Of a stretch of 40,605 nt of DNA, positions 17,131-26,580 are shown piece after piece. Origin of the DNA: Bacteroidota bacterium (GTDB lineage: Bacteria > Bacteroidota > Ignavibacteria > Kryptoniales > JAKASW01). A program made the position numbers and the translations under genes. Each line of letters begins with the position of its first letter. Position 1 is the first letter of the stretch. The stretch spans positions 1 to 40,605 of the forward strand of contig JAKASW010000006.1 of NCBI GenBank assembly GCA_021818875.1. Reading direction: 5' to 3'. A model generated the notes under the pieces. It saw only the letters and a program-made list of their open reading frames with translations, did not search any database and was not told the DNA's origin.

Positions 17131-18399
17131 TCACTTTTCTAACGGCTTACCATGTGCGAGAAGGTACTCTTCGGCTTCCTTAGTCCAGACACCATTCGAC
17201 TTCTTGATTATCCCAAAAAGAGCCCTGAACAGAGGATCGTTCTTCCCTTTTTCTTCAAAATCCTGCAGCGCAACCAGAGGCATGGATATTCCCGTATAGA
17301 TTAATTTTTTTCCACCCGGGATGTTTGGCAGATCCAAAATGGACTGTGCTGCCGAATCCAGACCTCCGACATGAGTTATCATTATCGCCGGATTGATTAT
17401 CCGTTTGCCTATCATGTCAAGGGCATCGATCATATCTTCTCTTGTCGAGCCGGCCGAACCTATCACATGATGGCCGTAATAATGAACATTATAGAAATTG
17501 AATGGGGCAGTAAAATGCTGGTCTGTCGGGCCGGCGAAAAGGTTCAGGCATCCGTCCTGTCCCAGGACCAGGGAAGCCTGTTCCACCACGTTGGCGGTTG
17601 GCACCAAAACGAAGACGTCGTCGTACCCTTTGTTGCCGGATAATGCCATCAACTCGTCGATCGTCCCCTTTCCATTAGCGTTCACGTAAGATACTTCGAC
17701 ACCGCTTTTGCTGACAACATCGGGAGGAAACAACGCTATTGCTCGGTCAAGTTTATTCTGGTTTACATCAGTAAGAACCACCGCTTTTGGTTTGGGTTCG
17801 GAATGAAACAAAATGTCCAGGAACTCGAGTCCCATGGGACCTGCACCACCCAGGACAGCCACACTCCCTCCGGGCTTTATTCCCATCAGGTGTTTGTACT
17901 GGTTCGGCTTAACGTGGTACTGCGACTTGAGAGCAGCGAGAATACAGGCAACCGGCTCTGATAAAGATGCCTGGAAAAAAGAGTCTCCTGAATATGGTAT
18001 GAGACAATCCATCTCTGTGACTTCACGATGAACCACAATTTTCGTGGCATCGCCGCCTACATAATGGTACGAATAGCCGATGGCCTGACTCTCTTTGCCG
18101 GGATAGTTGAGTGCCGGTTGAATGCTGTATTTCATTCCCTCGGAGAACTTGTCTTTCAAGCGTTCGCCCACTTTGAGAATTGTACCGCATTGCTCATGTC
18201 CGATTATAATCGGATTCTCTGCAACGTCCCTGGTAACTCGCTTGTGGTCCGCGCCTTGCAGTACAGCTTTGTAGTCTGACATACAGATGCTATTTGTCAC
18301 GACGGAAGCGAGGACTTCATTCTCTCCTATTTCCGGCAGTTCAAACGTTTCGAGTCTCAGGTCCTTCTTGCCGTATAATCTCAGTGCCGTTGTTTTCAT
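17131..18399 (-). CDS. Zinc-binding medium-chain dehydrogenase, L-sorbose-1-phosphate reductase-like
   Basis: This 422-residue protein has the GroES-like catalytic domain of MDR alcohol dehydrogenases: SICMSDYKAVLQG (37-49, zinc/substrate Cys40) and IIIGHEQCG (64-72). The nucleotide-binding segment is SVAVLGGAGPMGLEF. The long coenzyme domain and total length of about 420 fit SorE-type L-sorbose-1-phosphate reductases rather than the roughly 340-residue sorbitol dehydrogenases. It oxidises or reduces a polyol (phosphate) at a secondary alcohol using NAD(P). It is 18 nt downstream of the fused E1 gene and probably shares its transcript with E1, E2 and the mannitol-1-phosphate-dehydrogenase-like gene. 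Two polyol-type dehydrogenases in one operon suggest a hexitol or keto-polyol substrate. Confidence 0.85.
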   Translation of the reverse strand: MKTTALRLYGKKDLRLETFELPEIGENEVLASVVTNSICMSDYKAVLQGADHKRVTRDVAENPIIIGHEQCGTILKVGERLKDKFSEGMKYSIQPALNYPGKESQAIGYSYHYVGGDATKIVVHREVTEMDCLIPYSGDSFFQASLSEPVACILAALKSQYHVKPNQYKHLMGIKPGGSVAVLGGAGPMGLEFLDILFHSEPKPKAVVLTDVNQNKLDRAIALFPPDVVSKSGVEVSYVNANGKGTIDELMALSGNKGYDDVFVLVPTANVVEQASLVLGQDGCLNLFAGPTDQHFTAPFNFYNVHYYGHHVIGSAGSTREDMIDALDMIGKRIINPAIMITHVGGLDSAAQSILDLPNIPGGKKLIYTGISMPLVALQDFEEKGKNDPLFRALFGIIKKSNGVWTKEAEEYLLAHGKPLEK

Positions 18400-18417
18400 G
18401 ATTTGTTTTCTTTCTGG

Positions 18418-20880
18418 TTATATCCCTTTTCTGCTGCGCCTTTCGATTTCGCCGAGCGTTTGATTCGTCTTCACCTTGTGGCCGGGCAATGGACAGATGC
18501 GCTCGTGAATCGCGTCGATGAGCCACTCCTTCTGCGGGAAGAATATCTCTTCCATCTCGGCAGCGGGCGTTATCCAGTTCCTTGAGCCGACAACAACCGG
18601 TGGAGCATCCAGATAATCGAACGTCAACTGGGTCACCTGTGCCGCAATCGTGTTTAGGAACGAACCGCGTTCGACGGCGTCGGAGGTCAGCAGGATTTTG
18701 CCAGTCTTGCGGACCGATTCTACGATCTTGTCATAGTTGAGCGGATTGATGAAACGTGCGTCGATGACTTCAGCACTGAAATTGTATTCCTTTTCAAGGA
18801 CATCTGCTGCTTCAAGAGCCGTATAGAGAGTGGAACCGATGGTGAGTATCGTAATGTCATTTCCGTTTCTTTTCAAGGCCGGCTCGCCCTCTTCAATCTC
18901 GTAATAGCCTTCCGGTACGCCGCTCTTCACGAACATTTCACCGATATCATAAAGCCGTTGGCTCTCAAAGAAAACGACAGGATCACTGCCGCTTAACGCG
19001 AGGTTCAGCATTCCCTTTGCATCGTATGGAGTGGCAGGAAACATTACTTTGAGTCCCGGGATGTGTGCCACGATGGAGGTCCAATCCTGCGAGTGCTGAG
19101 CTCCGTATTTGTTTCCTATAGAGACACGAAGCACCAGCGGCATCTTCAGCACACCGGCAGACATAGCTTGCCACTTAGACATTTGATTGAAGACCTCGTC
19201 TCCAGAGCGTCCCAGGAAATCACAGTACATCAACTCCGCGACAACACGTCCGCCGCACATCGCATAGCCGACAGCTGAGCCTGCAATGGCTCCTTCGGAA
19301 ATTGGCGTATTGAATAATCTGTGGTACGGAAGTGCTTCTGTCAAACCGCGATAGACCGCAAATGCACCACCCCAATCTCTGTTCTCCTCACCGTACATAA
19401 CCAATGTTGGATCGATATACGCTCTATGCAAAACTGCCTCGAAGAGCCCGTCACGGTAGGAGAACACTTTGGCTTTAGGAAGCAGGCTGCCTTTTTCATC
19501 AAATCCAAACCGGCTTTTCTTCGCAAGCGATCTTACGCGCGGATTTTCTTCTACGGTAAGAAGGACTTCCGGCTTTCTATCTTCGAACTTTTCAATCTTC
19601 GCGTTCGAGAACATCAGGGAGCCGATAATCTCAGAATCTAAACTGATCCTGGGAGATACATCCGTGGATATTGCCAGCTTAAGTATATTCTCTATTGTTT
19701 CAGCCGCTGATTTCTCCATTGATTCGAATTCGTCTCTGTCAATTGCACCGTTGTCAATCAGATAATTACCATACTCCTTAATCGGGTCACGATCCATCCA
19801 AAGCTGCAACTCTTCTTTTGTCCTGTAAGACGAGGCATCTGAAGGCGAATGTCCGGAAAAGCGATATGTGATCGTATCCAGAAGGACGGGTCCATTCCCC
19901 CTTTCGAGAATCTTTCTCTTTCGTTCGATCGCATCTGCAACTGCTAACGGATTACTGCCGTCGACGCGTTCGCTGTGCATCGCGTCTGCATTGACACCAG
20001 CCCCGATCCTTGCAAGGATGCCGAAGCCCATGGTCTCGCCTGAGGTCTGTCCGCCCATGCCGTAGAAGTTGTTCATGAAATTGAAAAGCATCGGTGGAGC
20101 TCCGCCGACCTTCTTGTCCCAGAGTTTTGTGTACTGATCCATAGCCGCCAGCATCATGGCTTCCCAGGTAGGCCCCGTACCTGAAGCGCCGTCTCCGATG
20201 TTAGCGATGACTATGCCCGGCTTGAAGTTGACCCGCTTGAAAATTGCAGCACCGGTGGCGATATCCGAGGAACCGCCCACGATAGCATTGTTCGGCATGC
20301 TTCCGAAAGGCGCAAAGAAGGCGTGCATGGAACCACCAAGTCCCATGTTGAAACCCGTTTCCTTGGCGAATATTTCCGACATTGTCCCGTAGAGAACGAA
20401 GCTCATGGCCAATTCTTTCGTACGACTGTGTGGAGAAGATTCGACAGCTCTCAGTATTCTTCCGCCCATGTACGAACTCATTATTCCGACAAGCTCACCA
20501 TCGCTCAGTTTATGGACTGCTGAGAAACACTTGCTCAATATCTCACCGTGACTTCTGTGCGACCCAAAGACAAAATCGTCTTTTGTCAGGGTCAACGCTT
20601 GTCCGACCGCTGCAGATTCCTGCCCGATCGAAAGATGGGCGGGACCTTTGTGATTATATTTGATGTCATGGTACGCCCCTTCGATCTTGATATCGTTCAA
20701 ACAGGTTTCGAATTGGCGTATCAACAGCATATCGACAAGCACCTGCTTCAGGGTCTCTTTACCGTATTTACCGACTTCAGCAGCAAAATTCTGCCGGTAT
20801 TGATTTAATGGTATCTCTTTTGTCTTCAGTACTCCACTTTTCTTCACATCCTGCGGATTAACTACTATGCTTCGCGGCAC
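18418..20880 (-). CDS. Fused alpha/beta E1 component of a 2-oxoacid-dehydrogenase-type complex (TPP-dependent)
   Basis: This 820-residue protein joins the alpha and beta E1 subunits in one chain. The alpha part (about 40-400) has [22 protein letters not shown] and the TPP motif starting GDG at 229-231 and ending NN at 270-271. The beta part (from about 480) has the transketolase-like [26 protein letters not shown] and [12 protein letters not shown] stretches, and a C-terminal transketolase-type domain ([12 protein letters not shown]). Such E1s decarboxylate a 2-oxo acid or cleave acetoin and pass the acyl group to a lipoyl E2. The start is GTG with AGGAG 7 nt upstream. The E2 gene is next to it, but no E3 (dihydrolipoyl dehydrogenase) is in the window. 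The complex could be acetoin, pyruvate or branched-chain type; the sugar-dehydrogenase neighbours fit none of these well. Confidence 0.9.
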   Translation of the reverse strand: MPRSIVVNPQDVKKSGVLKTKEIPLNQYRQNFAAEVGKYGKETLKQVLVDMLLIRQFETCLNDIKIEGAYHDIKYNHKGPAHLSIGQESAAVGQALTLTKDDFVFGSHRSHGEILSKCFSAVHKLSDGELVGIMSSYMGGRILRAVESSPHSRTKELAMSFVLYGTMSEIFAKETGFNMGLGGSMHAFFAPFGSMPNNAIVGGSSDIATGAAIFKRVNFKPGIVIANIGDGASGTGPTWEAMMLAAMDQYTKLWDKKVGGAPPMLFNFMNNFYGMGGQTSGETMGFGILARIGAGVNADAMHSERVDGSNPLAVADAIERKRKILERGNGPVLLDTITYRFSGHSPSDASSYRTKEELQLWMDRDPIKEYGNYLIDNGAIDRDEFESMEKSAAETIENILKLAISTDVSPRISLDSEIIGSLMFSNAKIEKFEDRKPEVLLTVEENPRVRSLAKKSRFGFDEKGSLLPKAKVFSYRDGLFEAVLHRAYIDPTLVMYGEENRDWGGAFAVYRGLTEALPYHRLFNTPISEGAIAGSAVGYAMCGGRVVAELMYCDFLGRSGDEVFNQMSKWQAMSAGVLKMPLVLRVSIGNKYGAQHSQDWTSIVAHIPGLKVMFPATPYDAKGMLNLALSGSDPVVFFESQRLYDIGEMFVKSGVPEGYYEIEEGEPALKRNGNDITILTIGSTLYTALEAADVLEKEYNFSAEVIDARFINPLNYDKIVESVRKTGKILLTSDAVERGSFLNTIAAQVTQLTFDYLDAPPVVVGSRNWITPAAEMEEIFFPQKEWLIDAIHERICPLPGHKVKTNQTLGEIERRSRKGI

Positions 20881-20917
20881 AAGGTACTCCTGTTTTTTCT
20901 TGATTCAATTTATGATT

Positions 20918-22291
20918 TCATCTCTTGATCGCATCTGATGCAACGGCGAGATCTATTTCTGCGACCGTTTTTGCCAGGCTCTGAAGGAACCGGGCGCCGA
21001 CTGCACCATCAATGACCCGATGGTCTACAGTCAGTGAGAATGAAATGTAAGGGATATTTACTGTTCCATTCTCATTCCCGACGGGCCGCAGAGCGATTGC
21101 GTTTACCCCGAGGATCGCGGTCTGCGGCAAATTGAGAACCGGCGTAAAGGACTCGATTCCCAATACACCTAAATTAGTAACCGTGAATGTTCCACCGGTC
21201 AGGTCGTCAGTATCGACTTTGCCGGACTGAGCAGCGGCAGCCAATCGTTTAGCCTCTACGCTCAGTTGAAGCAGGTTCAACTCTTCCGCATTCCTGATTA
21301 CCGGGACTATCAGTCCTCTTGAAGTATCGACCGCGAATCCAAGGTGGATTTTGTTATGATACTCGATTTGGTCGCCTACGAGAAGTGTGTTGAGTTCAGG
21401 ATGCGCGGGGAGCGTTTTCACCACAGCGTAGTGAATCATATCGTTGATTGTGACGGACTGGAATTCCTTGAACACCGTACCGTTCTTGAATCTCTTCCGC
21501 AGGTTCAGGAGTGCCGACGCATCCGCGCTGCTGTTCAATGTCAACTGAGCAGAGGTTCTTAAGGACTCCAGCATCCGGTCTGCAATCAACTTCCTTATCC
21601 CTTTAAGCGGAACGATCTTGATTTCTTCCTTCCTCGCAAGCCGCGACTCCTGGATCGTGTTCCTATTCATATCAGATGTGGTGACTTCGTCCCTGATCCT
21701 GGTATCTGTAACCGGATGGAAATTCTTTTCTACAACCAGACCGCTCGCCCCGGGAAGCGGCAGTTCCAGATTTTTACTCGCAGCTAAGACATCTCTCGCC
21801 AATATCCGGTTTCCCGGCCCGCTCCCTTTTAGGCCTTTAGTCGAAACTTTCAATTCTTGCGCGATTCTCTTTGCTCTGGGAGAAATACGCATTCTTGAAT
21901 CTACAGGCGCTTCGCTCGATACCGCACGAGGGGCCTCGCCGTTTGATGGAGCCCCCGGTTTGTCTGAAGACGTCTCCTGCACGGCCTTTTCTGCTTCCTT
22001 TTTTACCGGAGCTTTACGACCGGCAACCGGAATATATTTATCATAATTTTCACCCTTGTCTCCGACAACAGCTATATTCGTGAGGACAGGCACGTCGTCA
22101 CCTTCTTCAAAGAACTTATCCAGGAAAATCCCGTCGGCAGGTGATTCGAGTTCGAAAATTGCTTTATCTGTTTCCACTTCACAGACGATCTCGCCCTTCT
22201 TTACATCATCACCCACGTTCTTCTTCCAGGCGATGATGAGGCAGGTCTCAACTGTGTTCCCCTGTTTGGGGAGTAATAATGGTGTAGCCAC
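20918..22291 (-). CDS. Dihydrolipoyl acyltransferase (E2) of a 2-oxoacid dehydrogenase complex
   Basis: The 457-residue E2 has its three expected parts. The N-terminal lipoyl domain has Lys43 in the motif ETDKAIFELESPADG. The peripheral-subunit-binding domain covers about 130-170 (ISPRAKRIAQELKV, GNRILARDV). The C-terminal catalytic domain has GTFTVTNLGVLGIESFTPV and the active-site DHRVIDGAVGARFL (His and Asp of HxxxDG). Pro/Ala/Glu-rich linkers separate them. It transfers the acyl group from E1 to CoA and forms the complex core. The start is GTG with AGAGG 6 nt upstream; the stop of the preceding dehydrogenase gene is 9 nt away. Together with the fused E1 it makes a dedicated complex, relying on an E3 encoded elsewhere. 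Confidence 0.93.
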   Translation of the reverse strand: MATPLLLPKQGNTVETCLIIAWKKNVGDDVKKGEIVCEVETDKAIFELESPADGIFLDKFFEEGDDVPVLTNIAVVGDKGENYDKYIPVAGRKAPVKKEAEKAVQETSSDKPGAPSNGEAPRAVSSEAPVDSRMRISPRAKRIAQELKVSTKGLKGSGPGNRILARDVLAASKNLELPLPGASGLVVEKNFHPVTDTRIRDEVTTSDMNRNTIQESRLARKEEIKIVPLKGIRKLIADRMLESLRTSAQLTLNSSADASALLNLRKRFKNGTVFKEFQSVTINDMIHYAVVKTLPAHPELNTLLVGDQIEYHNKIHLGFAVDTSRGLIVPVIRNAEELNLLQLSVEAKRLAAAAQSGKVDTDDLTGGTFTVTNLGVLGIESFTPVLNLPQTAILGVNAIALRPVGNENGTVNIPYISFSLTVDHRVIDGAVGARFLQSLAKTVAEIDLAVASDAIKR

Positions 22292-22300
22292 TGAAACCTC

Positions 22301-23587
22301 TTAATGCTTTTTGATAACTATAAATTCTTTCTGAAATTCGTCTAACTGGGAACAGACCAAATCCAGAGATTCGTCGTGTTCCATGGTGTTCATATGATCC
22401 TTCCAGATATTCCCTATCATCAATCTTACCTTTTGCTCATCGAGGTCTTCGACGCTGGTAGGATACGTGAAATCAGTTTCAATCTTGTTATTGATAACGT
22501 AGCAAATCCCACCTAAAACAGCTTTCGCCAATATTTTCGGATAGACTCCCTGGCTTAATGTTTCTCTAATTGTGCCGAACAAGCGGTCATCATACCCTAG
22601 CTTTCTTATCGGGTCACGGCAAATCCTCTTGACTTCATCACGCAAATATGGATTGGTCATTCTTTCGAGCAAGTCCGTACCATAGAAATCAAAGCCTTCC
22701 TTAGTAAAGAGGGGGTCATTCAGATGAGCATACTTTTTCAACAAGAAAGCACCGCTCTCATTTTGAAGGGCGTCCATGCCATACTGGTACAACTGAGGAT
22801 CATTCCTTATTTCGCTCATGTATGTATAGCCCCGCAATGCGGCGAAAAAGCCCAGCATCGAGTGGACTGCGTTATGCCCGAATAGTTTTGCTTCTTCGAA
22901 CGGAAGCAAATCGTCTTTCTCAACGAAAACTTCTATGCCCCTTTTGAAATTCTTGAGACTAACTTTTGAAATAATAATCTTGTTGAATTCCTCGACCAAG
23001 ATCGCAGCCCTGCTGTAAGGTGTCATCAAATCCAGGTTGAATTCGTCAATGGTATGTCTGTCGAAGATTACCCCTCCCATTTTTCCGATTACAGTGTTGA
23101 TTGCCTGAAATTGATCGAGCCTCGTGTCTGGTTCGTGCGCCTTGATTTTCTCAATGAGAGTTTCGGCAGCGTAGTTGTTGTTCTCGGCGGCATATAATAT
23201 CTGGGGCTTGTCCGGGTTGATGTTGTTTGCCAACAGACCTGCTATGGAGTTCTCGCCTGCATCGTAGATACTGACGCTTGGTACCGCAGTTGCCATCTCA
23301 TCTGCCTGATAAATAGCTGAAGCGATCGCATTGTAATCGTCAGGATCATTGGGATTGTATATTTCAAAGTCTGAAATAGTTGACTTGACAATGCTGTCCT
23401 TCCCGGCCGTGTTGATAACGATCTTTCTGTTCCATCTTCTTACAGCATCGACTATTTCGCCATTCACCTCTAGGATTACGAACCTATCGAAGTTACCCGA
23501 ATTGAAAGCTTCAAAGAGCATCAAGCCGGATTGGACGGCGCCCAGCCCAAAACCGAGGTATGTCTTTTTATGTCTAAGTTGGCTCAT
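22301..23587 (-). CDS. Mannitol-1-phosphate 5-dehydrogenase-like polyol dehydrogenase
   Basis: The protein is 428 residues when started at ATG 23587, which has GGGGAGG 8 nt upstream; the track start adds nine residues. The N-terminal Rossmann segment is YLGFGLGAVQSGLMLFEA. The C-terminal all-helical domain contains EAKLFGHNAVHSMLGFFAAL, the family's conserved catalytic/substrate region, and an AKAVLGGICYVINN core. These match the mannitol dehydrogenase superfamily (MtlD, UxaB, UxuB). The family oxidises a C2 or C5 alcohol of a hexitol phosphate or aldonate with NAD. The sequence diverges from true MtlD at the nucleotide-binding loop, so the substrate is unsure. It starts the run leading into E2, E1 and the SorE-like gene. 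Confidence 0.85.
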   Translation of the reverse strand: MSQLRHKKTYLGFGLGAVQSGLMLFEAFNSGNFDRFVILEVNGEIVDAVRRWNRKIVINTAGKDSIVKSTISDFEIYNPNDPDDYNAIASAIYQADEMATAVPSVSIYDAGENSIAGLLANNINPDKPQILYAAENNNYAAETLIEKIKAHEPDTRLDQFQAINTVIGKMGGVIFDRHTIDEFNLDLMTPYSRAAILVEEFNKIIISKVSLKNFKRGIEVFVEKDDLLPFEEAKLFGHNAVHSMLGFFAALRGYTYMSEIRNDPQLYQYGMDALQNESGAFLLKKYAHLNDPLFTKEGFDFYGTDLLERMTNPYLRDEVKRICRDPIRKLGYDDRLFGTIRETLSQGVYPKILAKAVLGGICYVINNKIETDFTYPTSVEDLDEQKVRLMIGNIWKDHMNTMEHDESLDLVCSQLDEFQKEFIVIKKH

Positions 23588-23638
23588 CGTGCTTCGCCTC
23601 CCCTCATGTAACAATCAGAATATTGAGACCTTGATCGC

Positions 23639-24919
23639 CTACAACGACCCGGTGTACGCCTTTACACTCCCGGTTGGATCATGGGATTCCTGCGATTCCT
23701 GAGACGCAAGTATTTCCATGATAAGTGCCGGAGGCTTTTCCTGACGAAGAAGTGTTGCCATAATCTGCATATAGGGACGTATGTAATTCAGAAAGTATTT
23801 GTAGCCGGCACATAGATAGTTCAGTCCCGGCTCTCCGTCAGGCGTCCTCACAAATCGATTCTTTGGACACTCTCCATTGCACGCAAATCGGACTTCGCAC
23901 CCTCGGCAGTAACCAGGAAGCGTGTCGCGTTTTGCGTTTCCGAATTCAGTTTGCCTGGGAGAATCCACCATCACAGCAAGTGGGGTGTCACGGATGTTAC
24001 CGAGCTTATAGTCCGGCAATACATAGTGGTCGCACGCGTAAAGGTCACCGTTGTGCTCAATGGCAAGCGCCCTGCCGCACGCCTCATTGAAGATGCAGAG
24101 AGTCGAGCCATAGCCAGCCCAGATGCCAAGCTGGACATCGAATGTCTGCACGAAAATCTTCCCGACATCTCTGTGTACCCATACGTCAAAGATCTCCGAC
24201 AGGAAACGGCCAAATTGCAACGGCTCAACTGTCCATGGAGCAACATCCCACCCCAGGGTTTTTGAATATCCATCCTTCGCTGCTTCGCTATCTCTAAGCG
24301 GCACACGTTCGACAAGTGGAATAAACTGCATGAAGCCGCTTCCATGCTCATGGAGAAATTCGTATACCTCCATCGGATGGCGAGCCAGTTCCCGGTGGAC
24401 TACAGTCAAAGTATTGAACTCCACGTTGTGCTGCCTGAGCAGTTCCAAGCCTTTCAACACTTGATCGAATGTCGGTTTGCCTCCCTTCGTCACGCGATAT
24501 TGATCGTGCAATTCTCTCGGTCCATCTATCGACAAACCCACAAGGAAGTTATTATCCGCGAGAAACTTGCACCATTCACCCGTCAGCAGAATGCCGTTGG
24601 TCTGCAAAGCGTTAGTAATGCGTTTGTCCTGCCGTGAAAATCTTTTCTGAAGCTCGACTACGCGTCTAAAATAGTCCAGACCCAGTAAAGTTGGTTCTCC
24701 ACCCTGCCATGCAAAAGAGACTTCCGGCCCCGGCTGAGATTCGATGTACTGCCTTATATAGCTTTCAAGAGTTCGATCCCCCATTCGGAAATCTGAAGCT
24801 TTCTTGTTCTCAGGGTACAGCGATTCCTTTTCTAAATAGAAGCAGTAACTGCAGTCAATATTGCAGACCGGCCCGATGGGTTTGCTCATTACATGAAAAG
24901 GAGTTGTCGCAATCTTCAT
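23639..24919 (-). CDS. Anaerobic sulfatase-maturating enzyme (radical SAM, SPASM domain)
   Basis: This 426-residue radical-SAM protein carries the CX3CX2C cluster motif CNIDCSYCFYLEK with Cys19, Cys23 and Cys26. It has the sulfatase-maturase pattern FAWQGGEPTLLG (69-80) and a C-terminal SPASM domain whose cysteines appear in NEACGRALAIEHNGDLYACD and CRGCEVRFACNGECPKNRF. These hold two more iron-sulfur clusters. The enzyme oxidises the active-site Cys (or Ser) of a sulfatase to C-alpha-formylglycine in the cytosol without oxygen. Its gene starts 34 nt after the sulfatase stop, so the two form a functional pair. Length and motif spacing are normal. The Ser/Cys tail ending in KAYTGSL has no recognised role. 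Confidence 0.95.
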   Translation of the reverse strand: MKIATTPFHVMSKPIGPVCNIDCSYCFYLEKESLYPENKKASDFRMGDRTLESYIRQYIESQPGPEVSFAWQGGEPTLLGLDYFRRVVELQKRFSRQDKRITNALQTNGILLTGEWCKFLADNNFLVGLSIDGPRELHDQYRVTKGGKPTFDQVLKGLELLRQHNVEFNTLTVVHRELARHPMEVYEFLHEHGSGFMQFIPLVERVPLRDSEAAKDGYSKTLGWDVAPWTVEPLQFGRFLSEIFDVWVHRDVGKIFVQTFDVQLGIWAGYGSTLCIFNEACGRALAIEHNGDLYACDHYVLPDYKLGNIRDTPLAVMVDSPRQTEFGNAKRDTLPGYCRGCEVRFACNGECPKNRFVRTPDGEPGLNYLCAGYKYFLNYIRPYMQIMATLLRQEKPPALIMEILASQESQESHDPTGSVKAYTGSL

Positions 24920-24953
24920 AAGCTTCTCACAAACAAAAAGGCACCATTAGATT

Positions 24954-26513
24954 TCATGGATAATATGGCCAGAGATCGATCGTCGGACGCTTCTCGCCTG
25001 CCTCGACCATTCGCTCGATAAGGCGTTCACGGAGTTCAGCAGTGACCTTCCGCATCGAGCGATCACCTATGTAATGAATCAGCGAGGGCGGATCAATACG
25101 GCCTGCCAAGTTTATCACTTGAGCAGGGTCTGCCCGGTTGTTGTAAAGCTGGTAGTCCTGATAATGCATGCTGTAAGAATCTTGATTCGGGTTTGAAGCC
25201 GGAGCGAGCGCAACGTAGGTCCATTCCGGTGTGCGCAGAACTCGCGCAGTTTCGGACTCACTTATCTGGATGAACACGTCGTTGCGCCATGATGCCCTCG
25301 CCTCCGGGTCGTTTATCAACGGGATGAAACTTCTCCCCTGGACGGTCGAGGGTATCGGCAAAGCAAGCGCATCAAGTACCGACGGCATTATGTCCACCAT
25401 GCTGACCATCTCCTCGATTTTACGGCTGTTGTTGAATCCCGGTCCCTGGATCATAAACGGGACGTGGATCGAGCTATCGTGCGGACTCCGCTTGTACTCG
25501 GTGTTGCGCGTTCTGAAATGACAGCCATGATCGCTGGTGAAGATTACGATAGTATTGTCTTCGAGGTTCTGTTCCTTCAATATCTTGAAGATTCGCCCCA
25601 TTGATTCGTCAATCGCTTTCACGTCGCCATAGTAGTTTGCAAGCTGGTACGGCCAATCACCGGGGAGCTGCCGTACGTCGGGTGGTGAATACGGATTCCT
25701 GAACCTTTCGGAGTAACCCTTCGGCGGACCGAAGCCGTTAAGGTCGTTCTGCTGGTGCGGCTCTAACTGTGAAAGCACAAGGAAGAAAGGTCTGTTATGC
25801 TTCTGCCGTAGAAATTTCTCTGCCAGGTCCGTCAGGAAATCAACCCGGTAAATGTCTTTGTAATGTATCGGAGTCCCGTCACCGTTCCAAAGGGTTCCAT
25901 GGTACGGGTGCGATGTCAGCTCAAGTACGTTTGAAGCCTGCCACAGGTCTGTGAATCCGCCGCGGTACTCCGGTGGCACGAAACCAAGCCCCTGCCCGGT
26001 TGCATTGTTCTTGGGTGCGAGATGCCATTTCCCTATGTAATTTGTGCTATATCCGACCTTGTGCAGTTGCTTCGCAAGAGTTACAGCATCAGGACTCAGG
26101 AATATGTTCGGCTGGGTTAGTCTCCACACTCCGGTCGTGGTCGCATACTGTCCCGTGAAGAGACATGCACGCGACGGTGAGCACAACGGTTGGTTCGTCA
26201 TCAAGTTCTGGAAGGCGGTACCGCGGCTATACATCGCGTCTAAATTTGGGGTATAGCTCATTGGGTTCAGGCCGACGGCGCTGATAAAGTCCCACCTAAA
26301 TTGATCCGAGTGAACCAGGAGAATGTTCGGGCGCTTTGCAGGAGTGGTTTCAGGCTCCCGGATAGTTTCCGATTGATATGGAGACGCGTGGATAGCGAGC
26401 GCCGCAGCAGCAAGCGCGGACTGTGCCAGGAACTTCCGACGCGTGGATCCCGTGTGTTCACTTACCCCCGTGGACTGCTTCGTGTCGATTTGGGAATGCT
26501 TATATCTGCTCAT
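24954..26513 (-). CDS. Tat-exported Cys-type sulfatase (S1 family)
   Basis: The 519-residue protein starts with a twin-arginine signal (STRRKFLAQSALAAAALA, about 23-40). The sulfatase domain begins at NILLVHSDQFRWD (63-75, metal-binding Asp70). The formylglycine motif is CSPSRACLFTGQY, with Cys111 as the residue to be oxidised, followed by HLAPKN-type and FTSDHGCHF motifs that bind Ca2+ and sulfate. It hydrolyses sulfate esters from a carbohydrate outside the inner membrane. The Cys-type motif and the neighbouring maturase agree. Tat export of a folded, already modified enzyme fits cytosolic maturation. It lies 67 nt downstream of the GH2 gene, so it may remove sulfate from the same glycan. 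Substrate sulfation position is not readable from sequence. Confidence 0.95.
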   Translation of the reverse strand: MSRYKHSQIDTKQSTGVSEHTGSTRRKFLAQSALAAAALAIHASPYQSETIREPETTPAKRPNILLVHSDQFRWDFISAVGLNPMSYTPNLDAMYSRGTAFQNLMTNQPLCSPSRACLFTGQYATTTGVWRLTQPNIFLSPDAVTLAKQLHKVGYSTNYIGKWHLAPKNNATGQGLGFVPPEYRGGFTDLWQASNVLELTSHPYHGTLWNGDGTPIHYKDIYRVDFLTDLAEKFLRQKHNRPFFLVLSQLEPHQQNDLNGFGPPKGYSERFRNPYSPPDVRQLPGDWPYQLANYYGDVKAIDESMGRIFKILKEQNLEDNTIVIFTSDHGCHFRTRNTEYKRSPHDSSIHVPFMIQGPGFNNSRKIEEMVSMVDIMPSVLDALALPIPSTVQGRSFIPLINDPEARASWRNDVFIQISESETARVLRTPEWTYVALAPASNPNQDSYSMHYQDYQLYNNRADPAQVINLAGRIDPPSLIHYIGDRSMRKVTAELRERLIERMVEAGEKRPTIDLWPYYP

Positions 26514-26580
26514 AGTCTTACATGTTTTGTGTCTGAATCAAACGTGAGAAAGTGGCAAAGCTTCTGGACTCAAAAGTGGT

